A stretch of 64,000 nucleotides of DNA from Gremmenia infestans (lineage: Eukaryota; Ascomycota; Leotiomycetes; Helotiales; Hamatocanthoscyphaceae), in assembly GCA_032629725.1 (NCBI GenBank), contig JAFEVB010000007.1, positions 1,798,001-1,862,000 on the forward strand, in the 5' to 3' direction. Positions 1 to 14,018 of this stretch are shown here, piece after piece. The stretch's first letter is position 1. Every line of letters starts with the position of its first letter. The notes below the pieces were generated by a model, which was not told the origin of the DNA, did not search any database, and worked only from the letters and a program-made list of their open reading frames with translations. The translations under genes were made by a program, and so were the position numbers.

Positions 1-3000
1 GGTTAGATGAGATGGAATGGAATAGGATTCTGGAGGTGGAGGGATTTAAGCGCTGGGAATGAAGGAAGGAAGTGGCTGAGGGAGGCGCTTGCTGGAGTAT
101 TTAGATTTAGATATAGGAATAGGAATAGGAATAGGATTACTATACAAATAAATAATAAATAAATGCCGTTTTCTTTTCTTTTCGTTTCGTATGGTAGGTA
201 GGTATAATATGGTATGGTATTCAGTGATGTGATGTGATGTGATGTATATAGTGTGCGTGCATGTGCTTTGGATCTTATTGTTGAGGTTTAAGCTGAGTGG
301 GGGGTTTGGGCTTGAGCTCGAGGGTGAAGTGGGGGAGGTGGATGGGGAGGAGGAAAGGGGGAGAAAGGGGAGAAGGAAAGGGAGGGGGGGAGGGGAGGGG
401 AGGGGAAAGGACTTCGTGGACATGCATTGTTCGGTGGTTAGTTGGGTATTTGGGTAATTGGTTGGCGGGCGGGTTCGGGTGGGGATGGGGATGTAGGGAG
501 GTGGTGGAAGTGAAAGTGTTTCTAAGGCTTGCATGCCTAGAAATACTGGTGGATCTAGGATGGTGCTGTGATGTTCTGTTTTTTGGGTAATTGGGTAAAT
601 GGGGTGGAGAGAGAGGGAAGAGGAGGGAATAGGAGAGGAGAGGATTGCTTTTTCTGAGATCCTGGTTTTGTGATTACTTCCTTGTATGTTGTGTTTGCTT
701 TCGGTTGGGGTTCACAAAGAGAGGACAGGGGTCTAGGCTTTTTAACTATCAGCGAGCGAGCAAGTGCTTTTGCAAAGATGGTTGGAAACGGATTTTCCTA
801 TTCTAGTTTCTTGCTGTGGAGAGTTCCGGCGTAGGGTAGTTACTGTTGTTTTCGCTTTATGTTGGTGTTTGCTTGCTATGTATGCATGCGCTTTTGCTCG
901 TTTCGGGGAAATGGTACTGTAGAAGTTCAGATTAAGATTCTGTAATCGTCAGTGGCATTTTCGATGAGAGTAGGAGAGAGAAAGATGGTTTGGGTAAGTG
1001 GCCCTGTGTGTGTGAATTAGTTGGAGGAGAACGGAATGGGTGGTTTGGAGATTGCTAGATTCGCGTTCATGCTGCTGTGGCTTATACATGAATTTCCGGA
1101 TTGTTTAATATTGGAGCGGGGAGCTTGGAGTCATTCTACTGTCGGTGTTTTGCGAAGAAGACGGTATATGGATGTCTGCTCTTGATTGCGTTGCGCTGCG
1201 ATGGCGAAGGTGTTGCTATTCCAGTCGTTTGGGGCGTGTTTCTGCAAAAGGCATCTCGGCGGGGTATCGAGTTCTGTTTGTAAATTGGAAGGGAAATCAA
1301 GGGTTGCCCGTGAGGTAAGGACAGAGGAAAGGGCTTGCTTTTCGTGCTGTTCTGGTTGGTGTACTTAAGCGTCTGCTTTGGCTCGTTTCTGAAGAGAAGA
1401 GTTTTGAGCTTTTAGATTGTCAGCTCTTGCATATAAACATAGCAGCAAGGCCTCACTCTGGATTTGTTTTCTGTCTAGGCAACGTTCTTTGTGTTTCGAG
1501 TCTGCGTACGCTGTGGGAGTTTGAACAGTGGAGAATTCCAAAAGTGGCTGTCTTCTGGATGGATTGTCTTGTTGGGTACTCTTCGGCCCAGCTTGCAGCT
1601 TGGGGTCACAATTTGTGATCTTGAAATTTTCATTTCCTATGCGGAGGGGTGCGAAAGTGTCTTTTCTTGCTTGCCTATCATCCGTTTGGCTCTGACGAAG
1701 GGTCGTATGCGCAACCAGGGGGGCGGATCCCTTCTTGGTTCATCTCATTCATCTGGATTGAAAATCCATTGTGGAGATAGCTGCTAGGTGTAATGGAGAT
1801 TGCGATCAGCTGCAGAGTTCGGGAGCTGAGGAATTGCAATTCCCCTTCCCATGCTGGTAGTCAGTGAATTAGGCCAGCTCTACCATCGCAAAGACTGGAT
1901 ATCAAATCGATCAAACTCTGCTCCTGTCGATAATCATCAGTAGCTGAACTTGATGAACAAGGGATCTTTCCCTTGCCTGGATCATTCCTCGCTCTCATTT
2001 GCTCTTCTTGCTGGTCGCGTCGCCACCTACGGCCATGATCTAAGTCAGTATCAAGACCGACCGACCGACTGGCTGGCCGACACGAAAGGCATTTCCACGC
2101 GTCTACTCGAGTCTAGAGTTACAGCTGGAGCAGCTGAAGGTGTAATTTCACCATCGTATGTTGGCCTATCGAGTCCCTCTTGTGGCACCATTTCGAGGCC
2201 AACGCACCGGGTGTGGACGATCTTGGCTGCGATGACTTCTGCTGCGACCTCCACGATATGACTCCCCTCCTCTGACTGTTGAAGTGGAGTATATGCTAAT
2301 TCCGAAGGCTTAGACGGTCTCGAAAATGGCGGCCCCGGTCTTTCCGTCACCACTTCATCGCTGGGAAGTGATCTACTCGGCATATGCTCCAGCAAAGCTG
2401 GCCGCAAGCGTGCGGGAGGGGTTTGCCTAGGATCTGGCTGCCTACGCATGGTACGATGCTCATTATCAGACTGAACTTGTCGCGTTCTCCCGTATCTGCG
2501 ATTCCATGGCCTGGAGGTTGCGGAGTTGCAGAGTTGAAAGTTTGGGATAGATGGCCGCAGGAACGGCCGCATATAAGTGCACTGCATCACACTTTCGCAA
2601 CCTAGTCGGGGCAGGGATGCCTCACCTCACCGAGTACGTCGAGAAGAGTGTGGAATATTTTGAATTAATTATTAGCAACGGTTGATGAGGGTAGTAGTCG
2701 GTGGGCTTGCATGATATGCAGTAAGGTGGTAAGTCTGAAGTCTTGGCATACTACCTGCATCAATTTGGAAGTCTCCTCAGTTGCTCTTTCGGGCGAGATA
2801 CATCTGGGCTGCAAACCGGTATTGTGGTGGCCTACGCAATCTATCTGTCTCGCGATGCAAGGCTGATGATACTGTATCTTTCACGAGCTCCACGCAGCCT
2901 TGCAGCATTGTTACTGTTCCTCGTGGGCATGCGCCCCCAATCTTTATACTGCTACCAGGGGAAGGTATTTCTGGGGTATCACGTTACGTGGCCTTGAAGC

Positions 3001-6000
3001 CGGGTCGCAAAGTTGGTCATGTTGTGATCACTTCGCTGGCGGGTCTCACTCGCGCTGTTTGTTGTTGCAATAGTACGTGTTGCGTATACAACAGTTTGAT
3101 TCGGTTGTGTATATATGGCTTCCTACATTCCTTTCATTCTACAAACTTTCAGATTCGAATCCATGGAGAAGGATGTTTCCTGCGCATTGCAAGGGAAGCT
3201 GCGTAGTTCATGGTTGAATCACATCTTATGTCGAACGATGGTAGTACTTGTTCTATTTCTGTCTGATTTCTGATATTTCCTGAGCCTCATGCCGGTTTTT
3301 GTATGGGTTTAGAGCTCTTCAAGGTACCGCATCGTCTCGAGAAATCGGGCCGTCCCTCATCACTTCCACCTGCATGTAAAATCGCTTCAGGTGGGCGATA
3401 CACGGCCAGGATCCTTCTGCGGTTGCAATATTTCCATCAGTTAAAGGTGGGAACTGTTCGAAGGATTGATGGTAGCAACAGGATGCACCCCAAAAGGTAC
3501 GGGAAGAGTTCAAGCATCCAAAATGGCTGCTCGTATTTTACATCGAACTGTCCAGGCCGATCTTGCCCTTGTACGTCTTGGAAAATGGTGGGATGTGTCT
3601 CTGCACAAAGCTTGTTCTGGCCCCCATTCGATGTTGTAGATATTAACGTTGCTGCAGGTGAGATTCACCTCGTGGGATCAACTCCTGGTTGTTTCGAATT
3701 CTGCTGGAGGAGGGATTCTCAAGACCAAAAACGTGGTAGCCATGAGTCAGGGACGTGGGAAATTCAGCCCTACCTTAGGATGTCGGCACGTATTGTTGGT
3801 GATGTTTGGTGCCGAAGGATTAAGTGATGAAAAGGAGTCGAGATTTATATTTCGCTTGAAACACTGTGGATTGCTTCGGCACCTGGATGGAAGGTTAGAT
3901 CTGGCATTTCTAGTGCCCCTTAGGAGGGAAGATCTGACTAACCGTTGGTATTGTTGGTAGATACCTCTCTTGATGATCGTCATCCGATTTTCTTCTATTT
4001 CGAGGCTCTCTGGCTGCGCCTTGTCTTCGAGGGTTGTGGATATTCTATTTCGTCTTTGAAGGGTCCCGACTGCTTGTTTTAGATCCATCAGAAGGAATGC
4101 ATGTCAATGTCATGACGCCTCGAAAGGAAAGAGGACCATCAGCCTTGCGGTATGACTTCGACTCTGAGATATATCCTGGAGTAAAGACTTGTGACCAACC
4201 GCAGATCCACCTTGTTAAGCGCCGACCCTTCTTTCCTGGGAACTCGTAAATCAACCTCGCAGCTCGGCTAGAACGTTTCTGTCCGGAATGGTTGCAGAAG
4301 ATGTCGGATGGGTCGTCTTTGTCCAGGCAGGGAAGGCCCCTAAAGTTCATAGATGCATGAGTCAATCACGGGAATTTACTCACACCCACGAATACTGCTA
4401 TTCCCAACTTCTACACTGCGGCACCATCTTTTTGGAACTCTGAAGCCGCCATGGGATGTTCAAGATATCTTCTGACCACAGAACTGGCGAAGCTAGCACA
4501 CACATTCGAGATCCTTGACTAGAGAAAAACAATTGGATTTGTCAACTTCCATTCCAGGATGTCTAGAGGCTTCGTAGGTCCTCATAGCCCAGTATTACTT
4601 GGAGAGCTTCTGGAGCTTCTGCCTGGAAGGCGTATCATTGATGGCTTCTGTCCATGGAAGTGGCCCGAATCTTTTGCTGGAACACAGCTTATCGAACAAT
4701 TTAACCAGCGTGGATCAGGTGTACCGAATATCGTTGACTCCTCGCTGGTAGATGGTCGCATTGCTTCCGTGAAACCTGATTGAAGCCAACATCCTGGATT
4801 CTTGCAACTAGGGTGGGCCCCCATATGCCGCTGATAGACGCGCAATATGAAGAGATGAGGACAGCAAGCTTCCCCCAAGAAAATCGACGAGGAAGGAGTA
4901 TGGACGGGCATGGACCATCGATCGGGAATTCCAAGTAGTATCCCTTCATACGGAGTAGTCTCTTGGACCCGCCATGGCTCCACTCACACCCTGCAACATA
5001 AAATTGGGGGATAAGGACCAGCCAACTCAGGTGAATCATACTTTGCCATCTGCACTCTTGATTCGCAGCCTAGAAGCGATGATCGGGTTCTGACAGGCCT
5101 CCCTAGTAGCTAGCACTCAAGTCTCGTCTGCAGACGCTAGATTCTGTGATTTAGAGATCGGATCCGTCTGATATGGAGTCTACTGCACGAGCAAAGTCCA
5201 ACCCTCCAGTTTCCCGTGGACTTAACAAATTGTGCAGCCATTCGTACATGCATATCAACGATCATGTGGCGGCTGCATCGGTAAGGGTACTGTTGACTCG
5301 TGTTGAGCGGCGTTTATTTCGAGAAACTTTGATAGCTCAAACCCTACAGCACTCTATTCTACCCTACTATACCCCAACATGGCTTGTGCAGAGTATGATT
5401 CAACCCCCGGCCACTTGCACCGTTGCACGTTGCACGTAGCGTAGGCTTACTGAGGGAACAACGACATTCAAAAAATTGACGCGAAATTCTCACTCCCCCC
5501 ATCGTCAGATGCGCTTGTTGAGATCGCTTCCCCGCAATTAGGGCTTGTTTCATCTCACTTGCGCCTCCTCGACAAAGCCTCAAAGGCTGATTGATCATTT
5601 GTGAGGCGATTCCAGCCAATCGATAACCAAGAGCAGGGGATGCCCCCCGGGTTTCAGGCTCCGTGAACTTGTCCGCGATGAGTATAGCCCCTGGAGCAAG
5701 CGCCGGCTGTGGTTGTAGCAGATGCTTACCTTTCATGTGCTACGGTAAACAGCATAAATCTTCTTCCCTGGGACAAAGCGACCTCATTGTCTTTGGTAAC
5801 TTCTTGTGCGATGCAATGGATTGAGGGGGCCGACCCGACTGTTTGGTAGCTGTCGTCGTGTATGTTATATCTGTACTCGGTCGCATAACAAGAACAGTCA
5901 GCTTACCGCCCTTTATTTTCGAACAGCCGCCAGAATGTCGAATCATATTGTCTTCCACCTTATCTTCTTTGGGCAGCAACTCGGTCAAGAACGGTGAGCC

Positions 6001-7752
6001 GGCCCTGCGCAACGGCACGCACCTGGCTAGATCAAGCAAGAAAATACAACAGCGCGCAAACTTCCACCTCTTAGGAGTCGCCCGTGTCGACTAAAATGGC
6101 TCCATGCCGCCCACGCACAGGAATCACACAACACCCCTACAAGGCGCGCGTCTATCCGCAATCATGATTCGCGAGGCATGACAGGCCCCCTTGTCTTCTT
6201 GAAAATCAGAGACTGTGATTTGCAGACGGACGAACTGAACCTTGTCTAGAGCGTCCCGACAACCAGACTGTCGGGACAGTGGCTGTGAAGCAAAGACTAA
6301 TCACATTACTGCCTCGCACACCATCATCCTCCCCTATACAAGGTCTCCCCCAGGCCCTATAGGTACTTTTTGCAGTATAGTGTATCTGCATGGCGCTGAG
6401 TGCGTCGATCGATTCTAGGTGTTGTCTTTCAGGGGCTTTCAGCTCTCCCGCTGTTCGGGATGCATACGAGAAGCATCATTACGAAAACCGGAGTACGGAA
6501 TACACACAGTATCAGTATCCTCCTCCCTCCCCCTCCACCTCCCCATACACCCCCTTTCCTCTTTGCCCCCTACCCTAGCACCTCCTTCAGTCTTACAGGA
6601 CGGAGCACACCGGCTGCCGGAAGCATGCTATTATCAGCGATGATAAGGCTGATCGGCATCAGCAGATGCTCTCAAAGATAAATGGTGCGGTGCAAAATAT
6701 GCATGATTCGTTCTCTACCTACCTACTATTTTGACAGGATTCCCTTGTTTCTTCGCCTGCGATGTGTTCTCCTAGCTCCTAGCTATATGCAAACTAAGGT
6801 AGGGCCCGCCCGTTGTTGCGTGTTGTTAGCTCAATCGTAATTCATCTCATGATGCTCGAATCACACTCCTCACTTCTACGCACGGTAGTCATGCCGACGG
6901 TCCGGAACCACTCCCCTGAATATTGTGCAATCCGTTCTTGTCTCTATCCCCGCCGCTACTCCTTACTCTCTCCCTTTACAACCAACAAACAGGCGCCTGC
7001 GCATATTTCAAGACGAGGGGCCAAACTTTCCGTGGGCAGAACTTAAACGGTGATATTCCCGCTTCCACCTCGGTAGGAAGTGCCGTATGATCGGTTCGTT
7101 CCCAAGCGGCTAAACCGTGCATATGCCCCGGTATGAAAACGCTATCCCGTTAATCACTGCCACCTAGACAGACCTTTTCAGAGGCCATGGCACAGTCTTG
7201 CTGTGCCCCCCGTTTTGGATAAGTTTATACGTCCTCGCCGTCAGATTTCCTCTGCCCTATACAACGAGGCTCCCTCTGTCGCACTACCTTAGCCTTTCCT
7301 GTCGTGAGGCATATTTTCCAGACGAACTTTTATATGATTTTGTTAGTGCTTTCCGCTTACTCGGGACTCATCTCAGAAGAGCATCTCCCATATAAGCCAA
7401 TGCATCAGCTTTGCATCAACTTTATTCTTGGAATTTAAACCAACCTATTCACTGTTCACTCCCAGCTTTTCACCACTGTTTTCAGTTTCACCTTCCAAGA
7501 CCCCTTATCAGTCTTGTGTGAGTCAAAATCCTTGCAGTCACCAATGCCTTCGATGGCAGAAGCTGTTTATTCGATTCAACCGGGCCGTACCCTACATAAC
7601 CCTCCAGACCTCACTCCTTATAGTGCCGTATGTTTTCAGAAGTGTTGTTCTGTTGTTCAATCACAACGTTCATGAAAGTTTCTGACTCTCAATAGGTCTC
7701 ATCATTCAATTTACCAGTCCATTACGACGCGTCTCTCATCACACCGATCTCC
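1..7752. other. long gene-free stretch upstream of the Myb-like gene
   Basis: No open frame here has recognisable protein character on either strand; the longer frames are proline/serine low complexity or mixed composition without motifs. It contains a very G-rich block (about 345-410), many short T-rich and GT-rich tracts, and a C/T-rich block at about 6520-6600 of the kind common in fungal promoters and leaders. The last 400 bases before the Myb-like start are pyrimidine-rich and probably promoter or 5' leader. A non-coding transcript or a leader intron is possible but cannot be shown from sequence. Confidence 0.5.
384..405 (+). repeat. G-quadruplex-type G-run array
   Basis: One run of seven G and three runs of four G are separated by single A residues. 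Four or more runs of at least three G with one-base loops is the classical pattern for a stable intramolecular G-quadruplex. It sits in a wider purine-rich tract (about 345-410). No neighbouring gene can be tied to it. Confidence 0.6.
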
Positions 7753-9031
7753 ATGTCTGACTCAACTCCCAAAACAAGACCTTCACCCACAATGAAAGAC
7801 AAGCGCATCAAGTTGTCTCCCACTAGCGAGTCACCCACTTTCCATCTTTTTGGTGACGATGAGGACTTCGGCCACTCCAAATTTAATCCACCGATGAAGC
7901 ATAAAGACTCGCTACAAGTCTTCTCGCCGGAAAACTCATTTCCATTATCACCACTCGTGTGTCCAGAGCCGTTTTGGGGCTCCTATGGTGTTTCTGCACC
8001 TCTATCCGCTGTGACTTCGAACTCATCTCCACCAATGCTTGCGAGCCCAAATCTCAACTCGGCAAGTAGCGTCAGTAACGATAGTCATCACTCTCGTCAA
8101 CCCACCCCATCTCACAATAACCATACCTACGGCGCTCATAGCTCCGCCCCTATTCTCATAGCACCAAATCCGGCAACTCTCCGCGGAGCTATCAAGCAGG
8201 AAAACGGCCCCTACAGGCAAAACTCGCTGCAATCCGATGCGTCTACTCCTCGTTCACAGGGGCCCACTCAAGTAGCATTCATTGATTCGATGAGCAGCCT
8301 CGGATCATCGGGAAGTGGTGAAAGGAAAAGGAAAAGCCCCGAGGCTGGATTCGAAGACGAGTGCTTGAGCTTTGATGATCTCACTTATGAGGAGCATCTT
8401 CTTCTGCAGCTTACGGAGCAGGACCAGCTTCCGTGGAAGGAGGTCGCTGTGCGATTTAACGAAAAGACCGGCAAACAGATGAAAGTCCCAGCATTGCAAA
8501 TGCGAAAAAAGAGACTCATCGAGCGACTCAGGGTATGGACAGACAATGAGGTACCAGGGCGCCATTATTCAGCCCGTTGTTCTCCACCTACCGGCATGTA
8601 TAGATCACATGCTAATGCATCTTCAGGAGCGAGCTCTGATTATGGCCTGGGAGCAGTACGAGAAATCGAAGTGGGACGCAATCGCCCAGGGAATGCTCAA
8701 ACATGGATGTACTGAGAAGTGGACGAGGGAAGCCGTACAGAAGAAATGGAATGAAATGCATCACGATGAAATCTCATATCTCTCTGGGTACGAGCGGAAG
8801 AGGAGACATCAACGAGTACATTCAGAGGAGACGAATAGTGTGGTTCACAGTTCATACGACAACGATACCCGGCCGATGGCCGTCTCTACAATTACCATGG
8901 ATCAGGTTCGAAGCAGAACAGCGAGTGGTTCTAGTTCTCAAATGCAATTTCACCGACAGCAACAAACGCAGATGATGTTTGAAGAGCACCGTCAACAGCA
9001 GCAACAGGATGGCTCGACTTCTCAGACGTAG
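7753..9031 (+). CDS. Myb/SANT-like DNA-binding domain protein
   Basis: Two exons, 7753-8550 and 8627-9031, give 400 residues. The 76-bp intron has donor GTACCA, a CTAAT branch site and acceptor TTCAG, and joins the frames in phase 0. The first 200 residues are Ser/Pro/Asn-rich and disordered, as in fungal transcription factors, followed by a basic patch (GERKRKSPE). Residues about 205-265 form one helical Myb-like unit with spaced Trp/Leu (QLPWKEVAVRF), and about 262-310 a second unit (KWDAIAQGM, KKWNEM) that is only restored by splicing. The C-terminus is Gln-rich. The inferred role is a nuclear sequence-specific regulator; the target is unknown. The ATG at 7753 is chosen because it is the first in frame; an ATG at residue 14 is an alternative. 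About 7.7 kb of apparently non-coding DNA lies upstream, which fits a heavily regulated gene. Confidence 0.8.
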
Positions 9032-12000
9032 CGCAATTTTCACTCCTTTGGAAAAAGTACTTTGGGAGATGAGGCAATTTTATCATTCATTTTGTAAAGC
9101 AGTTGAGAATTCTGATTAGCATGTACTTGAGTGGATGTGGCAAATGTTGATATGGGCAATCGCAGTAAAATTTCAAGGTTTTCTAGATAGCAGTCACAGG
9201 TACTGGATCTTACGCAGTGCGGATCCTGCCTTCACATTCCTTGTATAATAATTACTATATTTTCATGAGGTACGAATCTCTTTCAATTCAAGTATATCTA
9301 AAGCAAGAGCTTTCCGTTCAATTAGTTTACCTAATTTCCTGCATACTCTTTTGGCTAGAGCCTTCAATGAATCGAATCCACACATACATATACCCTCAAG
9401 ATGGTATGACGATTACACCCAACAGCTTTCTGCCTTACCCCATACCGAAAATGGTGTCAAGCATGCTGAGTGTGTCGCAAAATATGCAACGCCGACACTC
9501 CATACTCGGCGCTTGTTGCGTGGCTCTAACGTCTCCTGCCTAGGTGTACCCACGGTCGCAAGTGAAGAAAGCACGTCAAGGATCTCTGTCAAGCTCCATG
9601 TCAGATTCTAAACAACATTATAAATTAATGTAGCATTGGACCATCGCCACGAGGCAACCGGGGTAATAAGACGTGTAATATAACCCATCCCACCACGATC
9701 CAAACCTCTTTTCGACACCTGCAACCTTAATTAAATACAGCACTGTGGGTGGCTCGGTGGCTAAGCATGGCATGCTTCGATTAAGTGCATTCCATGCAGG
9801 TCATCTAACGGTGTGAGCATTGTGTAAGGACCGCGAATACTACTTACTATTCGCCGAATTACTGTACTCGAATCAATTCCCTCAGCCCTAGCAATCTATC
9901 TCACTAAGCTTATTATTCTACGACTCCATCTTACTTACTGTAGTCCCTCCAGCCCAATCAACTCCACATGCAGGGAAGTAATGCGGGGATTCCTTCCTTC
10001 CTCTTATACGAGCTGTCATAAAAACCCCCCACGCCCAGCTAGCATCATCTAGGAACAATTCCGCAAGCTATGTTTATTCTTAGACTTCAGGAAATTACTT
10101 AAGAATCAGAAACAGTACGGAGTAAAGATGCTTGCTTGTCATTTGCGAGTTAATCTTTACAATAAACTAGGGTGGGGAGGGTTCTTTCCCGTCCCCATGA
10201 GGCACAGCTAGTTACCTAGTTTATCGGCATTGCCCTGTCAGCCCTCTAGCTCTTAGCCGAACCACGAGCCTCTATTGTGCTAGTGCAGGGACTACGAAGC
10301 ATGCTTGTGCCCACCTCCAGTTTCATAAACCGAAATGCTACAGTGGTTTATCAAGCATTCCACTCCTAGTCCTGGTGCTGGTGCTGGGAAGCACGAGGTC
10401 CGTGCCGCTCAGCCGCTGGAGATACTGTAGAGTTTATTGTTCCTTCTCGTAGGGCGGATTCAACCACCATCGTAAAAGCATCGATCGTCAAGGGAAAACC
10501 CCATGTATGCTCCTTCCAGATACATCTGTATATCGAAGGAATTGAATCCTCCCTATCATACCGGTCTTGCGCAAGCAAGCAGCCTTGTACCCTGTAGGTT
10601 GTCGATAATATCCCAGGGAGGAAATGGCTAAGGTTGTATGGGATATTGGTGCTTCTAGAAAGGGTGCATGTGTCAAAATCCGCTGATTGGCAGGGGCTTA
10701 CGAGGTAGTGTTTAGAGTTCCTGGACTTTATTTAGATTTTGAGATAGGCACTTGCAACACCGTGCTTATTCTACCTTAATTTACCAACGGAGTGGGAGCA
10801 TGGCAGATCACTTGACTTATGTCAAAATACCCTTCCTCGCTTCGGATATAACGCTCTCGTGCAGAGCTATTTTAATCCTTCACTTTACTTTACTACACGT
10901 CACTTCAAGCGCAGGAGCTCTGCAATCTCACGCCTTGAAAGTTCTTGACTTCATGATGGAGGAGGAATGGTGTCCTGGCCAATTTTTCCGGGCATTGGGC
11001 ATTGATGCTACGTTCTAGTCCGATGCGCGGTTATTGCACGAGCTAGGGCAAGCATTGGAAGGTGACGGGAAAGCATCGCACAGCATATGGGCAAACACTA
11101 GGCGCTGGAATGGAGAGCTCTACTAACCAGTCAGAAGATAGAGTAATGAAAGGTGGCTGCGGCTTTTTAGATGAAGTCCTCTAGTCTTGGAAGTGAAGAG
11201 TTAGTGGCAGAAAAAGTCAACCACTCCGCGTCTGCGAAACTGAGGACTGGAGCATATCATCCCTTGGTAAAGCCTTTTGGGTAGGGGGATTAAACAGAAC
11301 TTGAGGAAGGCTACTGGTAGATAGGGAACTTGGCCCGCCCCACTCATTCATAGTAAAATGGGAAGTTCCGAAGCCCCCCTTTTCCGTAGGCGCGGAGGGC
11401 AGTTCAAAGGAAGATATGGAAGACATGAACATCCCTTCATGATATCTCCCTAATAATGAGAATTCTTTTTTGAAAATGTCACGTTAGAAGACGTTTCTCC
11501 GAGAGGTTTAGTAATTTAGAGTTTAGAATTTTGGTTGTTGAGGTCAGCGGTCAAGGCAGCCACCAACCAACCAACACAAGAAAGTGTTGGGTCAACAGGC
11601 TACAACGCGAACTTGAATTCTAGGTAATAGGAACACATCTTTATAAAGTAAATAAAGCATGGTTTAAAGCCTCTGAAGCCTAACCGAGACAGCAATCTTG
11701 TCTGTTTGACCTGCCTTGCTCGCTTTTCACTGCATTGGGCTATCGCCCCTGAAAACTGCAAATTTTGCACGGGCGCACCGCGACCACCTGAAGGCACTCC
11801 TTAGTGATCGCGGGCTATGCGGTAGCCATCGAAAGGCTTGAGGAGCCCATCTCTCGTACGAAAGGCGCTTTACATGGGCTCCAAGGATTGGCATAGGTGG
11901 TCAACGATTACTACTTGTCACTTGATGTCGAGACTATCAGTTTTGGATGTATAGCTACAGCCAGCTTCTAAGGTTGACCATTGTGGCCATTGCACATCAT

Positions 12001-14018
12001 CGGTCTTAGAATAAGGCAACTCAGGAAGAACACAGCTCTAGATAGGCCATGGTATCGAAGTCCTCTCCTTCTGTCAAGTTAGCAACACGAGCTGTCTAAG
12101 CCTCGAAGACAACTATCACTGACACTTCCGTCGCATATATAGGGCAATGATACTCTTTCCCTCTCATCCAGCTATACGTTGTTGTCTTCCATCCCTCCAT
12201 CCATCCACTTCCTATCCAACAGTCGAAAGCCGCGTCCGGATCCCTCCCCTTGTCCACGTTCGAAGTGGGAGACTCCCACAGTGGCGAATATATCGGACTA
12301 TATACACTAAAACAATTTCGAGAAGCGCTCTTTTGTATCCCCTCTTTTGATACTACTATACGCCGCAAATACACTGTTATAATATCTGGGCCGTTTATCT
12401 TGGCAAGATGGTGTAAAGTCGCTACATATAGACTTTGCTGTCGGGGGTATAAACAGGAAGGATTACATACGGCGTATTTGCTCGGGTTATACTGATATTA
12501 TTGCGTTGGTCACAATGTTTGTGATGGAATGATATCTACAGGGAGAGGAAAGCCCTTAGCTATAGCAGAAACACCAAGGAAAGATGTTAGCTGGGTCAAG
12601 TTATCGGGGGGAATTCGTAAATTCTTTCAACTGTATTAATTGTCAATACGTTCACATCGTTACCGTCGCATGTATCGAGAGTGAGGGGACAGGAAATAGA
12701 TAGCGCACTTTAGACTCTCCTAGTTAACAATTTCAATTTCGTATAAAGCCCTTAGCTGGGTTAGCAAATAACTAGTTTCTCTTCACTTTTCTTATCTTTT
12801 AAAAATTATGCCCACAGTCATAACGGAAAGGAGTGTCTTCTATCTATACTAGCTTGCTTACTTGTGTATTGCGAATTTCATATAGTTATTTGCTTATCAA
12901 CTTACTACTAAAACATATTGTATTTCTTAGTAATCTTAGAGTCAAGGAACATGGGAATGAAGCTTTGCTTATCTATTCGCCTTATCGTCGATGTTAAATG
13001 TTCTTCATGTTAGTTAACTATTAGCCTTATGCCTTGTGCCTATGACCTTCTCTGACTATTATTCAGGTCGTTGATTATTATTTGTCTGTTTATAGTAGAT
13101 TTCCAATTCAATGCTCGGTTATCAATTGCCAATTAGTGATTAGCAATCTGCTTTCTCTTTTTTATGAATAAACGTATAGTCAGAAGTGTCTAAGAAGCTT
13201 AAGAAAAGGATCAGAACATACTAGCAACCCTAAAGCGTCTAGTTTTCGCTAGTGCTAGCAAGTTATAATGAAGATCTACTGCGAGGAGAAGAACATGATG
13301 CGCGCTAAGCCTAAATTAGTTTAAATAGACCTCCTCTCGCACTGCTTACTAAGCATAATCTGGATATTCCCACATACAGCACATTATAGTTGAGTTCTTA
13401 GCTTTCTACTCTAGCGCAATAGCTATGTAACTGATTGCACTTCTGTTAAGCGCCATACTAGTACTTGTCTATATCCCATACCTCCAATAAAAGCCAATCG
13501 TTGCAATGCATAAACATCAAGTGCTCCAGATTCATCAAGAGGGGGAGGGGGAAATCTAAGAGTACATTGCAAGTGGATAGTTCAGTTTTATTATTTGTGG
13601 CTATGCCGAGCAGTGATAACACTTGAACGCTGTGGAAGATTCAGAAATCTGTGAAGGAGGGGAAAGCATCTATTAATGAAAATGGTGGCTCTTAGCTTGT
13701 GAAACATACACCACATACATGTTCCGAAAGAGGGGACAGCCTTACTGGCAGTGTGCCGGTTCTGGTGAGTAGAAGTCTGCGCGAAGCGGCTGCGTCCTAA
13801 TATCTATTCAGAGAAAAGATGTCTGATTGGCATATTATTCCGTATATCAAGCCTCTTTCTTGAAAGAAGGCAAGAAGGAGGAGGCTGAAACGCATGCTAC
13901 CCAGAATATCTTACTTAAGATATGTACTTATATCGCTATGATATCGTCCAGATCCTCTCCTCTACCATATGCCAGTTTGTTGCTCATCGACTTTTCTTAT
14001 AGTCCGTCTAGGTTACAT
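9032..14018. other. gene-poor spacer
   Basis: I see no supportable gene. Composition becomes AT-rich from about 12500 to 13500, with many stops in all frames and several short repeated phrases (for example two copies of AGCCCTTAGCT near 12550 and 12750). This looks like old, decayed DNA, possibly transposon-derived, but no terminal repeats or transposase motifs were recognised. Confidence 0.4.

Noticed and set aside
46..534. Long minus-strand open frame rich in Pro, Ser and Ile
   Set aside because: It is the complement of a purine/GT simple-sequence tract; composition is low complexity with IPIPIPI-type runs and there is no motif.
2051..2590. 179-codon minus-strand frame
   Set aside because: Mixed composition, no recognisable domain or splice partner; consistent with a chance open frame in a GC-balanced spacer.
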